A stretch of DNA of 49,198 nt. Source: an uncultured Acetatifactor sp. GTDB lineage: Bacteria; Bacillota; Clostridia; Lachnospirales; Lachnospiraceae. Under the pieces are notes generated by a model. The model saw nothing but the letters and a program-made list of their open reading frames with translations, was not told the origin of the DNA and did not search any database. Both the position numbers and the translations under genes were made by a program. This document shows positions 37,917 through 47,308 of this stretch, piece after piece. The DNA is taken from assembly GCA_944383825.1 (NCBI GenBank), contig CALWRA010000022.1:1-49198 (forward strand), written 5' to 3'. The stretch's first letter is position 1. Each line of letters starts with the position of its first letter.

Positions 37917-40181
37917 ATGGTAAGAACAAACTGGAACCAGGGCTGGCAGTTTACCAAGGACAGTATTTCTATTTCCGAAAAGTATTCCGCACTGGAACAG
38001 GGGGTATGGGAGGAGGTAGATCTTCCCCACACCTGGAACGGAACGGATGGTCAGGATGGAGGAAACGATTACTACCGCGGAACCTGCTTTTATGTGAAAC
38101 GATTGAAGATGCCGGAGGAAGCGGGAGAAAAGGAAATCTATCTGGAATTTGAGGGAGCAAATTCTTCCGCTGACGTTTATGTAAACGGCAAAGCCGCCGC
38201 ACATCATGATGGGGGATACTCTACCTGGCGTGTCAATATCACAGAGCTGCTGAAGGAAGACAATGAAATCGCAGTGGCTGTGGATAATGCGCCAAACGAT
38301 TATGTATATCCTCAAATGGCGGATTTTACCTTCTATGGAGGGTTATATCGAAATGTAAATCTTTTGACTGTTAACCGTACGCGGTTTGACCTGGATTATT
38401 TTGGGGGGCCGGGGATCACGGCAACGCCGGAAATCAGAGGAAGCGCCGCCTTGGTAAAGGCATGCGCCTATGTGACCGGTATTTCCGGCGGTGAGAAGAT
38501 CACATTTTCCGTCTGTGACGGCGGCGCAACGGTGGCGGAGGCGACGGTGGACGCTTCTTCCCCGACAGCGGAGCTTGAAATCCCGGAGGTTCATTTGTGG
38601 AATGCAAGAAAGGATCCCCATCTGTATACGCTGAAGGCCGTGCTGAAGGGGAATGAAGGAACTCTGGATGAGAGAAGTATCCGCTTCGGCTGCCGCAGTT
38701 TCCGGATTGATCCTGAGAGAGGATTTATTCTGAATGGAGAGGAATACCCGCTTCGCGGCGTATCCCGCCATCAGGATCGCCCTAAGATTGGTAATGCGCT
38801 CAACAAAAGGGACCATGAGGAAGATATTGATCTGATCACGGAAATGGGGGCCAATACCATACGTCTGGCCCATTATCAGCATGACCAGTATTTTTATGAT
38901 TTGTGCGATGAGAAGGGACTGGTGGTCTGGGCAGAAATCCCTTATATTTCCAGACATATGCCTGGGGGAAGAGAAAACACCATATCTCAGATGAAGGAGC
39001 TGATTACACAGAATTACAATCATCCAAGTATTGTTGTGTGGGGGCTTTCCAACGAGATTACCATGGGCGGAGAGGAGGATTCGGATTTGATTGAAAATCA
39101 CAGGATTCTGAATGATCTTGCCCATCAGATGGATTCTACCAGACTAACCACCATAGCGGTTGTATCCATGTGTAGTATAGATGCGGCTTATCTGCAGATA
39201 CCGGACGTAATCTCTTATAATCACTATTATGGGTGGTATGGCGGCGATACCTCCATGAACGGAGAATTTTTTGATCATTTTCACGCAAAGTATCCCAATA
39301 TCCCAATTGGAATGAGCGAGTATGGATGCGAGGCTCTCAACTGGCATACCTCCAATCCGGAGCAGGGAGACTATACGGAAGAATATCAGGCATATTACCA
39401 TGAGGAGTTGATCAAGCAGCTCTTTACCAGGCCTTTTATCTGGGCGACTCATGTATGGAATATGTTTGATTTTGCGGCGGATGCCAGAGCCGAAGGCGGC
39501 GAGGATGGGATGAACCATAAAGGCTTGGTGACCTTTGACAGAAAGTATAAGAAGGACTCTTTTTATGCTTATAAGGCATGGCTTTCGGATGAACCCTTCG
39601 TACATATCTGCGGAAAGCGCTATGTGGATCGTGTGGAGGATGTAACGAAGATAACGGTTTATTCCAATCAGCCGCAGGTGGAGTTGTTCGTCAACGGAGA
39701 GAGCATTGGCAGCAAGGCATCGGATGAGCATTTCTTTTACTTTGACGTACCCAATGCCGGGGAAAGTAAAATAGAGGCGAAGGCAGGGGAATGCAGGGAT
39801 GAGAGCGTGATCCGCAAAGTGGATGTCTTCAACGAGGATTACCGCATGAAGGAAACCGGTGATGTAATCAACTGGTTTGAGATCGATATGCCGGAAGGGT
39901 ATTTTTCCATTAACGACAAGCTCTCCGATATTATGTCAACGGCTGAGGGGCAGCAGTTTGTAGCGTCCTTCAGCGCTGGCTTGATGAGTAAAATGAAGAA
40001 CGGGGACGATGGGGATGCGGAAGTTGCAGGATTTAAGATGAGCGAGGGAATGATGAAGATGATGTCGGGCTTCACGGTTAAGCGCCTGCTGTCCATGATG
40101 GGAATGGCCGGAGGAAAAAGTATTACAAAGGAAGAAATTCTAGAGATTAACCGTCAGCTCAACAAGATCAGGAAGAGTTAA
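37917..40181 (+). CDS. Glycoside hydrolase family 2, beta-galactosidase-like
   Basis: This 754-aa GH2 enzyme has an N-terminal sugar-binding jelly roll (DLPHTWNGTDGQDGGNDYYRG, YGGLYRNV), an Ig-like domain, and the TIM barrel (PLRGVSRHQDRP to about residue 560). The acid/base Glu is in GLSNEITMGG and the nucleophile Glu in GMSEYGCE. Beta-galactosidase or a related exo-glycosidase is likely; glucuronidase cannot be excluded. No signal peptide is seen, so it acts inside the cell on sugars imported by the next gene. After the barrel and a short Ig domain there is an unusual Met-rich C-terminal segment of about 100 aa. It starts after AAGGAGG. Confidence 0.93.
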   Translation: MVRTNWNQGWQFTKDSISISEKYSALEQGVWEEVDLPHTWNGTDGQDGGNDYYRGTCFYVKRLKMPEEAGEKEIYLEFEGANSSADVYVNGKAAAHHDGGYSTWRVNITELLKEDNEIAVAVDNAPNDYVYPQMADFTFYGGLYRNVNLLTVNRTRFDLDYFGGPGITATPEIRGSAALVKACAYVTGISGGEKITFSVCDGGATVAEATVDASSPTAELEIPEVHLWNARKDPHLYTLKAVLKGNEGTLDERSIRFGCRSFRIDPERGFILNGEEYPLRGVSRHQDRPKIGNALNKRDHEEDIDLITEMGANTIRLAHYQHDQYFYDLCDEKGLVVWAEIPYISRHMPGGRENTISQMKELITQNYNHPSIVVWGLSNEITMGGEEDSDLIENHRILNDLAHQMDSTRLTTIAVVSMCSIDAAYLQIPDVISYNHYYGWYGGDTSMNGEFFDHFHAKYPNIPIGMSEYGCEALNWHTSNPEQGDYTEEYQAYYHEELIKQLFTRPFIWATHVWNMFDFAADARAEGGEDGMNHKGLVTFDRKYKKDSFYAYKAWLSDEPFVHICGKRYVDRVEDVTKITVYSNQPQVELFVNGESIGSKASDEHFFYFDVPNAGESKIEAKAGECRDESVIRKVDVFNEDYRMKETGDVINWFEIDMPEGYFSINDKLSDIMSTAEGQQFVASFSAGLMSKMKNGDDGDAEVAGFKMSEGMMKMMSGFTVKRLLSMMGMAGGKSITKEEILEINRQLNKIRKS

Positions 40182-40199
40182 TTTTGAAAGGATAATCAT

Positions 40200-41627
40200 A
40201 TGGGAAAAAACGGTAAAATGTCTTCGACGGGGGGCGGCGCATACAGAAAGTTCAGCATGCGCGATAATCTCGCTTATGCTGCGGGAGATTTTGGGTGTAA
40301 CATGAGCTTTGCGCTTAAGAGCACGATGGCTATCTTCTGGACCCAGTTCATGCAGATGGATTCTATTCTTTATGCGGGACTGTTCCTGATCTGCCAGGTC
40401 TGGGATGCCATCAATGATCCGTTGATCGGCTCTGTGGTGGATTCGGATAAACGCAAATATAAGAGAAATAAATTTCTGGCTTACATCTGGCTTGGCTCCC
40501 TGGGGCTTTTGGTTGCGGGGGCTCTGTGCTTTGTTCCGCTACCTAATGCGCCGGCCATGGCAAAGAATATTATCTTTGTGTGCGGTTATGTTTTGTGGGA
40601 TGCCTTTTATACAGTGGCAAATGTTCCCTACGGTTCCCTGCTGTCTCTGATCTCAGATGAACCCGGTGACCGCGCTTCTTTGTCCGCATGGAGGAGCGTG
40701 GGCTCTCTGGTGGGGCAGATGGCTACGATGGCGCTGCTTCCCCTGCTGATCTATGACAATAACAACAACATTGTGGGTACACGCGTATTTATTGCAGCTC
40801 TGGTTATGGGGGTGCTTGGTTTTCTTGCATTCCAGTTTATGATCCGCAATACGGTAATCCGGGTTGAGAGCAATGTGAAGGTCAGTGAAGAAAAGAAGAA
40901 ATTTAATGTTCTCAAGGCGGTAGGAAACTTCCTGAAAAACCGGCCGGCAGTGGGAGCGACTCTGGCGGCTATGGGAATGTTTCTTGGAATGCAGGGAGCA
41001 ACTGCAGCCAACACTGTAATGTGGCAGTCTTATTTCCATAATGTACAGATTTCAGGACTTGTATCCATGTTCGCCATGATACCGATTGTGCTGTTCACTC
41101 CTTTGGCAAGAAAGATGGTAGTAAAATACGGCAAAAAAGAAATTGCTACTGTGGGGGCGGTATTTTCTCTGGTGGCCTGCGCTCTCATGGTGATTTTGCC
41201 TATCACGCCCAACACTCAGGGGATTGCCCTTTGGGTGGCTTGCCAGCTGGTGAATAGTCTTGGCATGGGAATTTACTCCACTGTATCCTGGTCCATGATG
41301 GGGGACGCTATAGACTATAACGAGTGGAAGCATGGTGACCGGGAGGAGGGTACTATTTATTCTCTGCATTCCTTTTTCAGGAAGCTGGCCCAGGGATGCG
41401 GACCCTCTTTGGCGCTGGTATTTATGGCGGCGCTGGGATATGTGGAAGCAAACGGCGGCAATCAGACGTATGATGTGGCGCTGAGAATGCGCTATCTGGT
41501 GGCAGTGCTCTATCTGATAAGTGCAATTCTTCAGTTTGTGGGGCTGGCGCTGGTATATAATCTGGATAAGAAAACGCTGACTACTATGGAAGAGGAGCTG
41601 AAAGAGCGCAGAAGACAGAGCGCATAA
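40200..41627 (+). CDS. GPH-family sugar:cation symporter
   Basis: This 475-aa protein with about 12 transmembrane helices belongs to the glycoside-pentoside-hexuronide family (MelB, UidB relatives). Seen: GDFGCNMSFALKS at helix 1, the WDAINDPLIGSVVD cation-site motif, NVPYGSLLSLISDEPGDRASL, and the late YNEWKHGDREEGTIYSLHSF. It imports a glycoside with Na+ or H+, matching the GH2 enzyme 18 nt upstream. Start behind GAAAGG. Confidence 0.95.
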   Translation: MGKNGKMSSTGGGAYRKFSMRDNLAYAAGDFGCNMSFALKSTMAIFWTQFMQMDSILYAGLFLICQVWDAINDPLIGSVVDSDKRKYKRNKFLAYIWLGSLGLLVAGALCFVPLPNAPAMAKNIIFVCGYVLWDAFYTVANVPYGSLLSLISDEPGDRASLSAWRSVGSLVGQMATMALLPLLIYDNNNNIVGTRVFIAALVMGVLGFLAFQFMIRNTVIRVESNVKVSEEKKKFNVLKAVGNFLKNRPAVGATLAAMGMFLGMQGATAANTVMWQSYFHNVQISGLVSMFAMIPIVLFTPLARKMVVKYGKKEIATVGAVFSLVACALMVILPITPNTQGIALWVACQLVNSLGMGIYSTVSWSMMGDAIDYNEWKHGDREEGTIYSLHSFFRKLAQGCGPSLALVFMAALGYVEANGGNQTYDVALRMRYLVAVLYLISAILQFVGLALVYNLDKKTLTTMEEELKERRRQSA

Positions 41628-41643
41628 GCATAAAAATGAGTTA

Positions 41644-41696
41644 GGAAAAAGAGCGCGGTCTCCATCTGCATGATGAAGGCAGGGCGGCCTTTTTCC
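41644..41696 (+). terminator. Possible terminator after the sugar operon
   Basis: An 8-bp stem GGAAAAAG/CTTTTTCC (41644-41651 with 41689-41696) encloses a GC-rich loop region. From 41697 to about 41835 I see only AT-rich spacer. Confidence 0.35.
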
Positions 41697-41835
41697 ATGC
41701 TGATTTGTATTTTTTAATTAAGCAGTGAGGTATTTAGAAATACGGCAAGACAGGCTGCGGAATCTCAGAACGTTGATCCGGTGCGGTGTATATACAAATG
41801 CTTAAATGGGATATATGTAAAAATGAAATCATGTA

Positions 41836-41844
41836 TGATATACT
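41836..41844 (+). promoter_or_regulatory. Candidate extended -10 promoter of the cas operon
   Basis: TGATATACT (TG-N-TATACT) without a clear -35. A start near 41851 would give cas9 a leader of about 200 nt that runs antisense through the whole tracrRNA. Confidence 0.4.
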
Positions 41845-41881
41845 GAAACAAGAATGCCAAAGGGGAAATACGGGATAAGGT

Positions 41882-41904
41882 AAAAAAAATCCCACACACG
41901 TGGG
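41882..41904 (-). terminator. tracrRNA intrinsic terminator
   Basis: Stem CCCAC/GTGGG (41891-41895 with 41900-41904) followed on the minus strand by A and eight T. Confidence 0.85.
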
Positions 41905-41982
41905 AAGGTTCCGAAGAACGATTAGAATAAATTTTTATTTGAACTTGTAGTGTAAACCCATATGATGACGATCATTTGAGTT
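41882..41982 (-). ncRNA. tracrRNA of the type II-A CRISPR system
   Basis: On the minus strand, from a start near 41982, the RNA contains an anti-repeat (about 41974-41937) complementary to the CRISPR repeat. The lower stem TCAAAT pairs with GTTTGA of the repeat, then AAGT/GA bulges, then an upper duplex of about 20 contiguous pairs including a few G-U (GTAGTG... pairing to CACTAC and through CATCATAT). Downstream are the AAGTTCAAATAA-TTATTCTAATCG nexus region, a GTTC-TTCG-GAAC tetraloop hairpin (41908-41919), and a terminator hairpin with eight U (41904-41882). The order equals that of known type II-A tracrRNAs. Expression is inferred from promoter and terminator. Confidence 0.9.
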
Positions 41983-41988
41983 GAGTAA

Positions 41989-42017
41989 AGTATAAAAGAA
42001 GAAACAATAAATGTCAA
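41989..42017 (-). promoter_or_regulatory. tracrRNA promoter
   Basis: On the minus strand, TTGACA (42012-42017), exactly 17 nt, TATACT (41989-41994). It lies between the tracrRNA and the cas9 start, pointing away from cas9. Confidence 0.85.
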
Positions 42018-42055
42018 TAGAAAAACAGTTAAAAACACAAAAGGGGATAAAAGCT

Positions 42056-45000
42056 ATGGAAAAGTATGAAGGAGATTATTATTTAGGATTTGATGTGGGG
42101 ACGGAGTCTGTAGGCTATGCAGTGACAGATGAAAGCTATCATGTATTGGATTTCCGCAAAAGAGCTATGTGGGGCAGCAGGTTGTTTGATGCGGCGCAGA
42201 CTGCGGAAGGGCGAAGAGTTCTGAGAACAAACAGAAGAAGACTGAGCAGAAGAAAATGGAGAACAGAGCTTTTGCAGGAGCTTTTCGCTGAGGAAATTTG
42301 CAAGGTGGATTCTGGATTTTATCAGCGTCTGAAGGACAGCATGCTTTGGCCGGAAGACAAAGCCGAAAGACAGATCTATTCTTTATTTAATGACGAAGGA
42401 TATACAGATATGGATTTTTATAAAGATTATCCCACCATTTACCACCTTCGGAAAGCTTTGATAACGCAGAAGAAGCCTTTTGATGTCCGGCTTGTCTATA
42501 TTGCGCTGCATCACTTGGTTAAGCATAGAGGTCACTTTTTGTTTGCCGGCTCAGTAGAGAATGCCATATCTTTTTCTTCTGTTTTTGAGAGACTGAAAAT
42601 CTGCTTGTCGGATGAACTGGAAATTGACATAGAATGCCCATCCCCGCAGGAGCTGGAGGATGTCTTAAAAGATAAAAATCAAAGTAAAAAAGATAAAAAT
42701 TCTAAAGTGATGAAATTGTTGGGATGTGATAAGACTGACCGGCAGTTAAAAGCGGTGATCGGATTGATGTGCGGTCTGACAGTAAAGCTGGCAGATTTGT
42801 TCGGCGATGCTGCGCTGTCAGAGGCAGAAAAAGCGTCTGTCAGTTTTGCAGGAGAGCCATATGACGAGCTGCGTGCAGCAATCGAACCGATTCTTCAGGA
42901 GCGTGGTGTGGTTGTTGACATGATAAAGGCAGTCTATGATTGGTCAATTCTGGCAGACATATTAAAAGGCGGAGAATACAAAGGAAAGTCGTATTTATCT
43001 GTGGCGAAAGTCGCTTCTTATGAAAAGCATGGGGAAGATTTAAAAAAATTAAAAAGGATTATAAAGTCTGCTGATGAGGAGGTTTATCGAGCCTTTTTCC
43101 AGAAAGCCGGGAAGGACAATTACTGTTCCTATGTAGGATTCACGACTCAAAATGGGAAAAAGAAAAAAGTACGTAAATGTACTTATGAGGATCTGAAAAA
43201 GAACATTAAGAAGATGATCAACAATTACTGTCAGGATTCTCAGGATAAGGACATACTGTATATTTTAAAAGAACTGGATACAGAGTCCTTTCTCCCGCTT
43301 CAAGTTACAAAGGATAATGGAGTAATACCATATCAGGTAAATGAAATTGAACTGAAAGAAATATTGGAAAACGCCCAGGCGTATCTTCCGTTTCTGAATG
43401 AGACAGATGAACACGGGATTCGTGTAAAAGAAAAAATTATCAGCATTTTTGAATTTCGTGTCCCGTATTATGTGGGGCCGTTAAATACACATAAAAATAA
43501 AAATGCTTGGGCAGTACGAAAGCAGAAAGGTATTATCACGCCCTGGAATATTGGGGAAAAAATAGATTTTGATAAATCGGGAGAAAAATTTATCCGCCGT
43601 ATGACGAATAAATGCACTTATCTTGTGGGAAAAGACGTGCTGCCGAAAAACTCCCTTCTTTATTCAGAATATATGGTTTGGAATGAGATAAATAATATCA
43701 GGGTGGGAGGGGAAAAACTGGCGGTAGATCTCAAACAGGTGATGTATGACACTCTTTTTAAAAAGAAGAAGCATGTAAAGAGAAAGGATATATTGGAATT
43801 TCTGAAGGCGGAGGGAATGGATGTTGAAAATGATCAGATTTCCGGTATTGATGCTACAATAAAATCCGGTCTGATTTCCTATCATGACTTTCGAAAAATA
43901 TTTGGAGAGAATGCGGACAAATATCAGACGCAGCAGATGATAGAGCGGATAATTTGCTGGATTACTGTGTATGGCGATGAGATTAAAATGATTAAAGGCA
44001 TCGTTCGGCAGAATTACGCTCAGGAAATTATCAGCGATGAACAACTGAGAAAGATTGCCGGCCTGCGCTACCAGGGCTGGGGACGCTTATCCAGAGAGTT
44101 TTTAAGTGAGATTGAAGGGGCGGATACACAAACCGGAGAAATTTACACGATTATTTCGGCTCTTCGCGCTACAAATGATAATCTGATGCAACTGCTGAGC
44201 CAGCGCTATACTTTTGGGAGAGCTGTAGATGAGGAAAATAATCAAGGGGAAAAAGAACTCGCCTCTATTACTTATGCAAATCTGTTGGAAGATAGAGTGG
44301 CTTCTCCGGCGGTGAAACGGGCGGCCTGGCAGACGGTGCTGATTGCCAAAGAAATCAAAAAAATCATGGGAAAAGCGCCGAAAAAAGTGTTTGTGGAAAT
44401 GACCAGAGCCGAAGGTGAAAAAAAGAGGACAACGTCACGAAAAGACTATTTCTTAAATTTATATAAATATATCAAAGATCAGGAGAAAGACTGGATTGAT
44501 GAGATTGGTAAAAGAGATGAGAAGGATTTCCGCAGTATAAAATTATACCTTTATTATACCCAGATGGGACGCTGTATGTATACAGGCGAGCCAATCGACC
44601 TATCTCAGTTAAATGACGCCACGGTATATGACAGAGATCATATTTATCCGCAGTCTAAGACGAAGGATGACAGTATCGACAATCTGGTGCTGGTAAAAAG
44701 GACGGTAAATGCGAAAAAGAGCAATGACATGCTGTCTGCAGAAATCCAGGATCGGATGCAGTCTTTTTGGAAGTGTCTTAAAGAAGGACATTTGATTTCG
44801 GATAAAAAATACGAGAGACTCATGCGAAAAACACCCCTTACAGATGAAGAATTGGCAGGATTTATCAATCGCCAGATTGTGGAGACAAGCCAGTCTGCAA
44901 AAATAGTGGCGGAGGTTATGCAGGAAATCTTTCGTGACTCTGATGTCGTCTATGTGAAGGCCAAAGCGGTATCAGAATTCCGGCAGGATCAGCTGGGAAT

Positions 45001-46114
45001 GGTTAAAGTGCGGAGCCTGAATGATTATCATCATGCCAAAGATGCTTATTTGAATATTGTAGTGGGAAACGTATATCACGAAAAGTTTACAAACAATCCT
45101 CTTCGTTGGCTGAAGGAAACGAATGACAGAAATTACAGCCTAAACAGAGTCTATGATTACGATATAGTCAAGAACGGGAAAGTAATTTGGAAGCGCGGAA
45201 AAGATGGCAGTATGAAAACAGTGTCCGAACAAATGAGAAAGAATAATATTCAGTATACAAGATATGCGGCCACAAATAAAACCGGACAAAATGGCGGATT
45301 TTTTGATCAAAATCCGGTCAGCAAAGATCAGAATCCGGGAGTGCCTTTGAAAAAGGGGTTGAATGTAAACAAGTATGGCGGATATAAAACAGTTACCCCT
45401 GCGTGCTTTGCATTGGTGGAGTCGGAGAATAAATCCGGAAAGCTGATTCGTTCTGTTGAGGCTGTGCCGTTATATTTGAAAGAGCAGTTTGAATCCGGGG
45501 AGAGCAGTTTTGAGAGATACTGTGAAGGTATGTATGGATTGAGGAATCCTCGCGTGATTATAAGCCAGATAAAAAAAGACTCCTGCCTGGTAATTAATAA
45601 ATTTCCCATGCACCTGCGCGGTACAACAGGAAAACAGTTGATTTTTCAGGGAGCTGTACAGCTTTGCCTGGATGAAGAATCTGAAAAATACCTGAAGAAA
45701 ATAGAAAAGTATATTCAAAGGAATCAGGAACGCACGGATAAGAGAACCCTGCTGCAGATAGGAGAGAATGAAGGGTTAACAAAAGGACAAAACGCCATGC
45801 TTTATTTAGAATTATGCAGGAAACAGAAAGAGACAATATATAAGCACCGTCCCAACAATCAATATGAGTCTCTTATGAAAGCGAAAGAAAGGTTTGACGA
45901 CCTTTCCTGTGAGGAACAGTGCATTGTTTTAAATGAGGTATTATGGCTGTTGAAATGTAAACCAAATGTGGCAAACCTGCATTTAATCGGAGGGGCGGCT
46001 CAGGCGGGAAGAATCACATGCAATAAAGTAATATCTAATTATCAATCAGCAGTATTAAAAACCCAATCTGTTACCGGATTATATGAGCAGACCATTGATC
46101 TGCTGAAGATATGA
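42056..46114 (+). CDS. cas9: Cas9 RNA-guided endonuclease, type II-A
   Basis: This 1352-aa effector cuts crRNA-matched DNA. RuvC-I Asp13 (YYLGFDVGTESVGYAV), the Arg-rich bridge helix (RTNRRRLSRRKWR, about residues 60-72), RuvC-II Glu781 (VEMTRAE), the HNH domain with Asp861-His862 and Asn885 (DRDHIYPQS), and RuvC-III His993/Asp996 (HHAKDAYL) are all present, so both nuclease sites look intact. Length fits the large II-A class. ATG 42056 follows AAGGGG by about 9 nt; an in-frame ATG at 42011 would start inside the divergent tracrRNA promoter and has no ribosome binding site. The stop overlaps cas1 by ATGA. The PAM cannot be read from sequence. Confidence 0.97.
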   Translation: MEKYEGDYYLGFDVGTESVGYAVTDESYHVLDFRKRAMWGSRLFDAAQTAEGRRVLRTNRRRLSRRKWRTELLQELFAEEICKVDSGFYQRLKDSMLWPEDKAERQIYSLFNDEGYTDMDFYKDYPTIYHLRKALITQKKPFDVRLVYIALHHLVKHRGHFLFAGSVENAISFSSVFERLKICLSDELEIDIECPSPQELEDVLKDKNQSKKDKNSKVMKLLGCDKTDRQLKAVIGLMCGLTVKLADLFGDAALSEAEKASVSFAGEPYDELRAAIEPILQERGVVVDMIKAVYDWSILADILKGGEYKGKSYLSVAKVASYEKHGEDLKKLKRIIKSADEEVYRAFFQKAGKDNYCSYVGFTTQNGKKKKVRKCTYEDLKKNIKKMINNYCQDSQDKDILYILKELDTESFLPLQVTKDNGVIPYQVNEIELKEILENAQAYLPFLNETDEHGIRVKEKIISIFEFRVPYYVGPLNTHKNKNAWAVRKQKGIITPWNIGEKIDFDKSGEKFIRRMTNKCTYLVGKDVLPKNSLLYSEYMVWNEINNIRVGGEKLAVDLKQVMYDTLFKKKKHVKRKDILEFLKAEGMDVENDQISGIDATIKSGLISYHDFRKIFGENADKYQTQQMIERIICWITVYGDEIKMIKGIVRQNYAQEIISDEQLRKIAGLRYQGWGRLSREFLSEIEGADTQTGEIYTIISALRATNDNLMQLLSQRYTFGRAVDEENNQGEKELASITYANLLEDRVASPAVKRAAWQTVLIAKEIKKIMGKAPKKVFVEMTRAEGEKKRTTSRKDYFLNLYKYIKDQEKDWIDEIGKRDEKDFRSIKLYLYYTQMGRCMYTGEPIDLSQLNDATVYDRDHIYPQSKTKDDSIDNLVLVKRTVNAKKSNDMLSAEIQDRMQSFWKCLKEGHLISDKKYERLMRKTPLTDEELAGFINRQIVETSQSAKIVAEVMQEIFRDSDVVYVKAKAVSEFRQDQLGMVKVRSLNDYHHAKDAYLNIVVGNVYHEKFTNNPLRWLKETNDRNYSLNRVYDYDIVKNGKVIWKRGKDGSMKTVSEQMRKNNIQYTRYAATNKTGQNGGFFDQNPVSKDQNPGVPLKKGLNVNKYGGYKTVTPACFALVESENKSGKLIRSVEAVPLYLKEQFESGESSFERYCEGMYGLRNPRVIISQIKKDSCLVINKFPMHLRGTTGKQLIFQGAVQLCLDEESEKYLKKIEKYIQRNQERTDKRTLLQIGENEGLTKGQNAMLYLELCRKQKETIYKHRPNNQYESLMKAKERFDDLSCEEQCIVLNEVLWLLKCKPNVANLHLIGGAAQAGRITCNKVISNYQSAVLKTQSVTGLYEQTIDLLKI

Positions 46115-46980
46115 GCTGGCGCACAGTAGTCATTTCCAACAGTGCGAAGCTGGATTACAAAATGGGATATATGATTGTGAGGCAGGATAAAATTACTAAA
46201 ATACATATTAGTGAAATCGCAATACTGTTGATTGAGTCAACGGCAGTGTCGTTTACAGCATCATTGCTGGCGGAATTGAAAAAACAGAAGGTAAAAGTTA
46301 TATTTTGTGACGAGAAGAGAAATCCATCATCTGAATTAATCCCTTATTATGGTAGCCACGACACCAGCTCTAAAATTCGGACGCAGGTTGCCTGGGAAAA
46401 AGAGACCAAACGATTGATCTGGACAGAAATTGTTTCTGAAAAGATAAGAAATCAGAAAAAAATGCTTGAAATAGCGGGAAGAAAAGAGGAAGCTCTTTTG
46501 CTGCAATCATATCTTGTAGAGATAGAGCCGGGAGACGCCACAAACAGAGAAGGACATGCTGCAAAAGTTTATTTTAATGGATTGTTTGGCCGAGATTTTT
46601 CCAGGACATCCGACGTCCCGTTTAACGCAGCTCTAAATTATGGATATGGGATACTGCTTTCAGCCGTTAATCGGGAAATTGTGTCCAACGGATATATTAC
46701 ACAATTGGGGCTCTTTCATGATAATATGTTCAATCAATTCAATTTGGGTTCGGATTTAATGGAACCATTTCGCGTAATCGTAGACAGAAAAGTTTTCGAG
46801 ATGGAGCCGGAAAAACTGGAACATGAAGAAAAGATGGCATTGGTTAATCTTATGAATCTGGAAGTGAGAATTGAAGGAAAAAAGAATTTTCTGGCGAACG
46901 CAATAAAAACTTACTGCAGAAGTGTCTTTGACGCTGTGAATGACAAAGACATTTCCCTATTAAAATTTATACAATGGTAA
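46111..46980 (+). CDS. cas1: Cas1 integrase, type II-A
   Basis: This 289-aa protein is the catalytic subunit of the Cas1-Cas2 spacer integrase. The metal-site residues are present: Glu in NREGHAAKVYF, His in GLFHDNMFNQFNL and the acidic residue in SDLMEPFR. Length and motifs are typical of type II. It starts within the cas9 stop (ATGA) and is 7 nt before cas2. Confidence 0.97.
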   Translation: MSWRTVVISNSAKLDYKMGYMIVRQDKITKIHISEIAILLIESTAVSFTASLLAELKKQKVKVIFCDEKRNPSSELIPYYGSHDTSSKIRTQVAWEKETKRLIWTEIVSEKIRNQKKMLEIAGRKEEALLLQSYLVEIEPGDATNREGHAAKVYFNGLFGRDFSRTSDVPFNAALNYGYGILLSAVNREIVSNGYITQLGLFHDNMFNQFNLGSDLMEPFRVIVDRKVFEMEPEKLEHEEKMALVNLMNLEVRIEGKKNFLANAIKTYCRSVFDAVNDKDISLLKFIQW

Positions 46981-46987
46981 AGAGGGT

Positions 46988-47308
46988 ATGACGTATAGAT
47001 ATATGAGAGTAATCGTGTTGTTTGATCTGCCGGTAACGACCTCTGAAGATATGAGACAATATACAAAATTCAGGAAATATCTGCTGAAATCCGGATTTAT
47101 TATGATGCAGGAATCTGTGTATAGTAAATTGGCTTTAAATGCCACAGTAGCAGAAGCGATTGTGGGAAATTTAAGAAAGAACAAGCCGGAAACCGGATTG
47201 GTACAGGCTTTGACTATGACTGAAAAACAATTTCAAAAGATAGAATTTATTGTAGGAGATTCAAAAAGTAATGTTTTGGATAGTGATGAAAGGTTAATTG
47301 TTTTATGA
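46988..47308 (+). CDS. cas2: Cas2, type II-A
   Basis: This 106-aa protein bridges Cas1 dimers in the integrase. It begins TYRYMRVIVLFDLPV with the conserved beta1-Asp motif and contains KYLLKSGFIMMQESVYSKL, as in other II-A Cas2 proteins. The start is close to GAGGG; a second in-frame Met at 47000 is possible but family members keep the extra residues. It overlaps csn2 by ATGA. Confidence 0.96.
   Translation: MTYRYMRVIVLFDLPVTTSEDMRQYTKFRKYLLKSGFIMMQESVYSKLALNATVAEAIVGNLRKNKPETGLVQALTMTEKQFQKIEFIVGDSKSNVLDSDERLIVL

Noticed and set aside
42011..42055. Upstream in-frame ATG of cas9
   Set aside because: No ribosome binding site, overlaps the tracrRNA promoter, and the extra 15 residues precede the usual Cas9 N-terminus.
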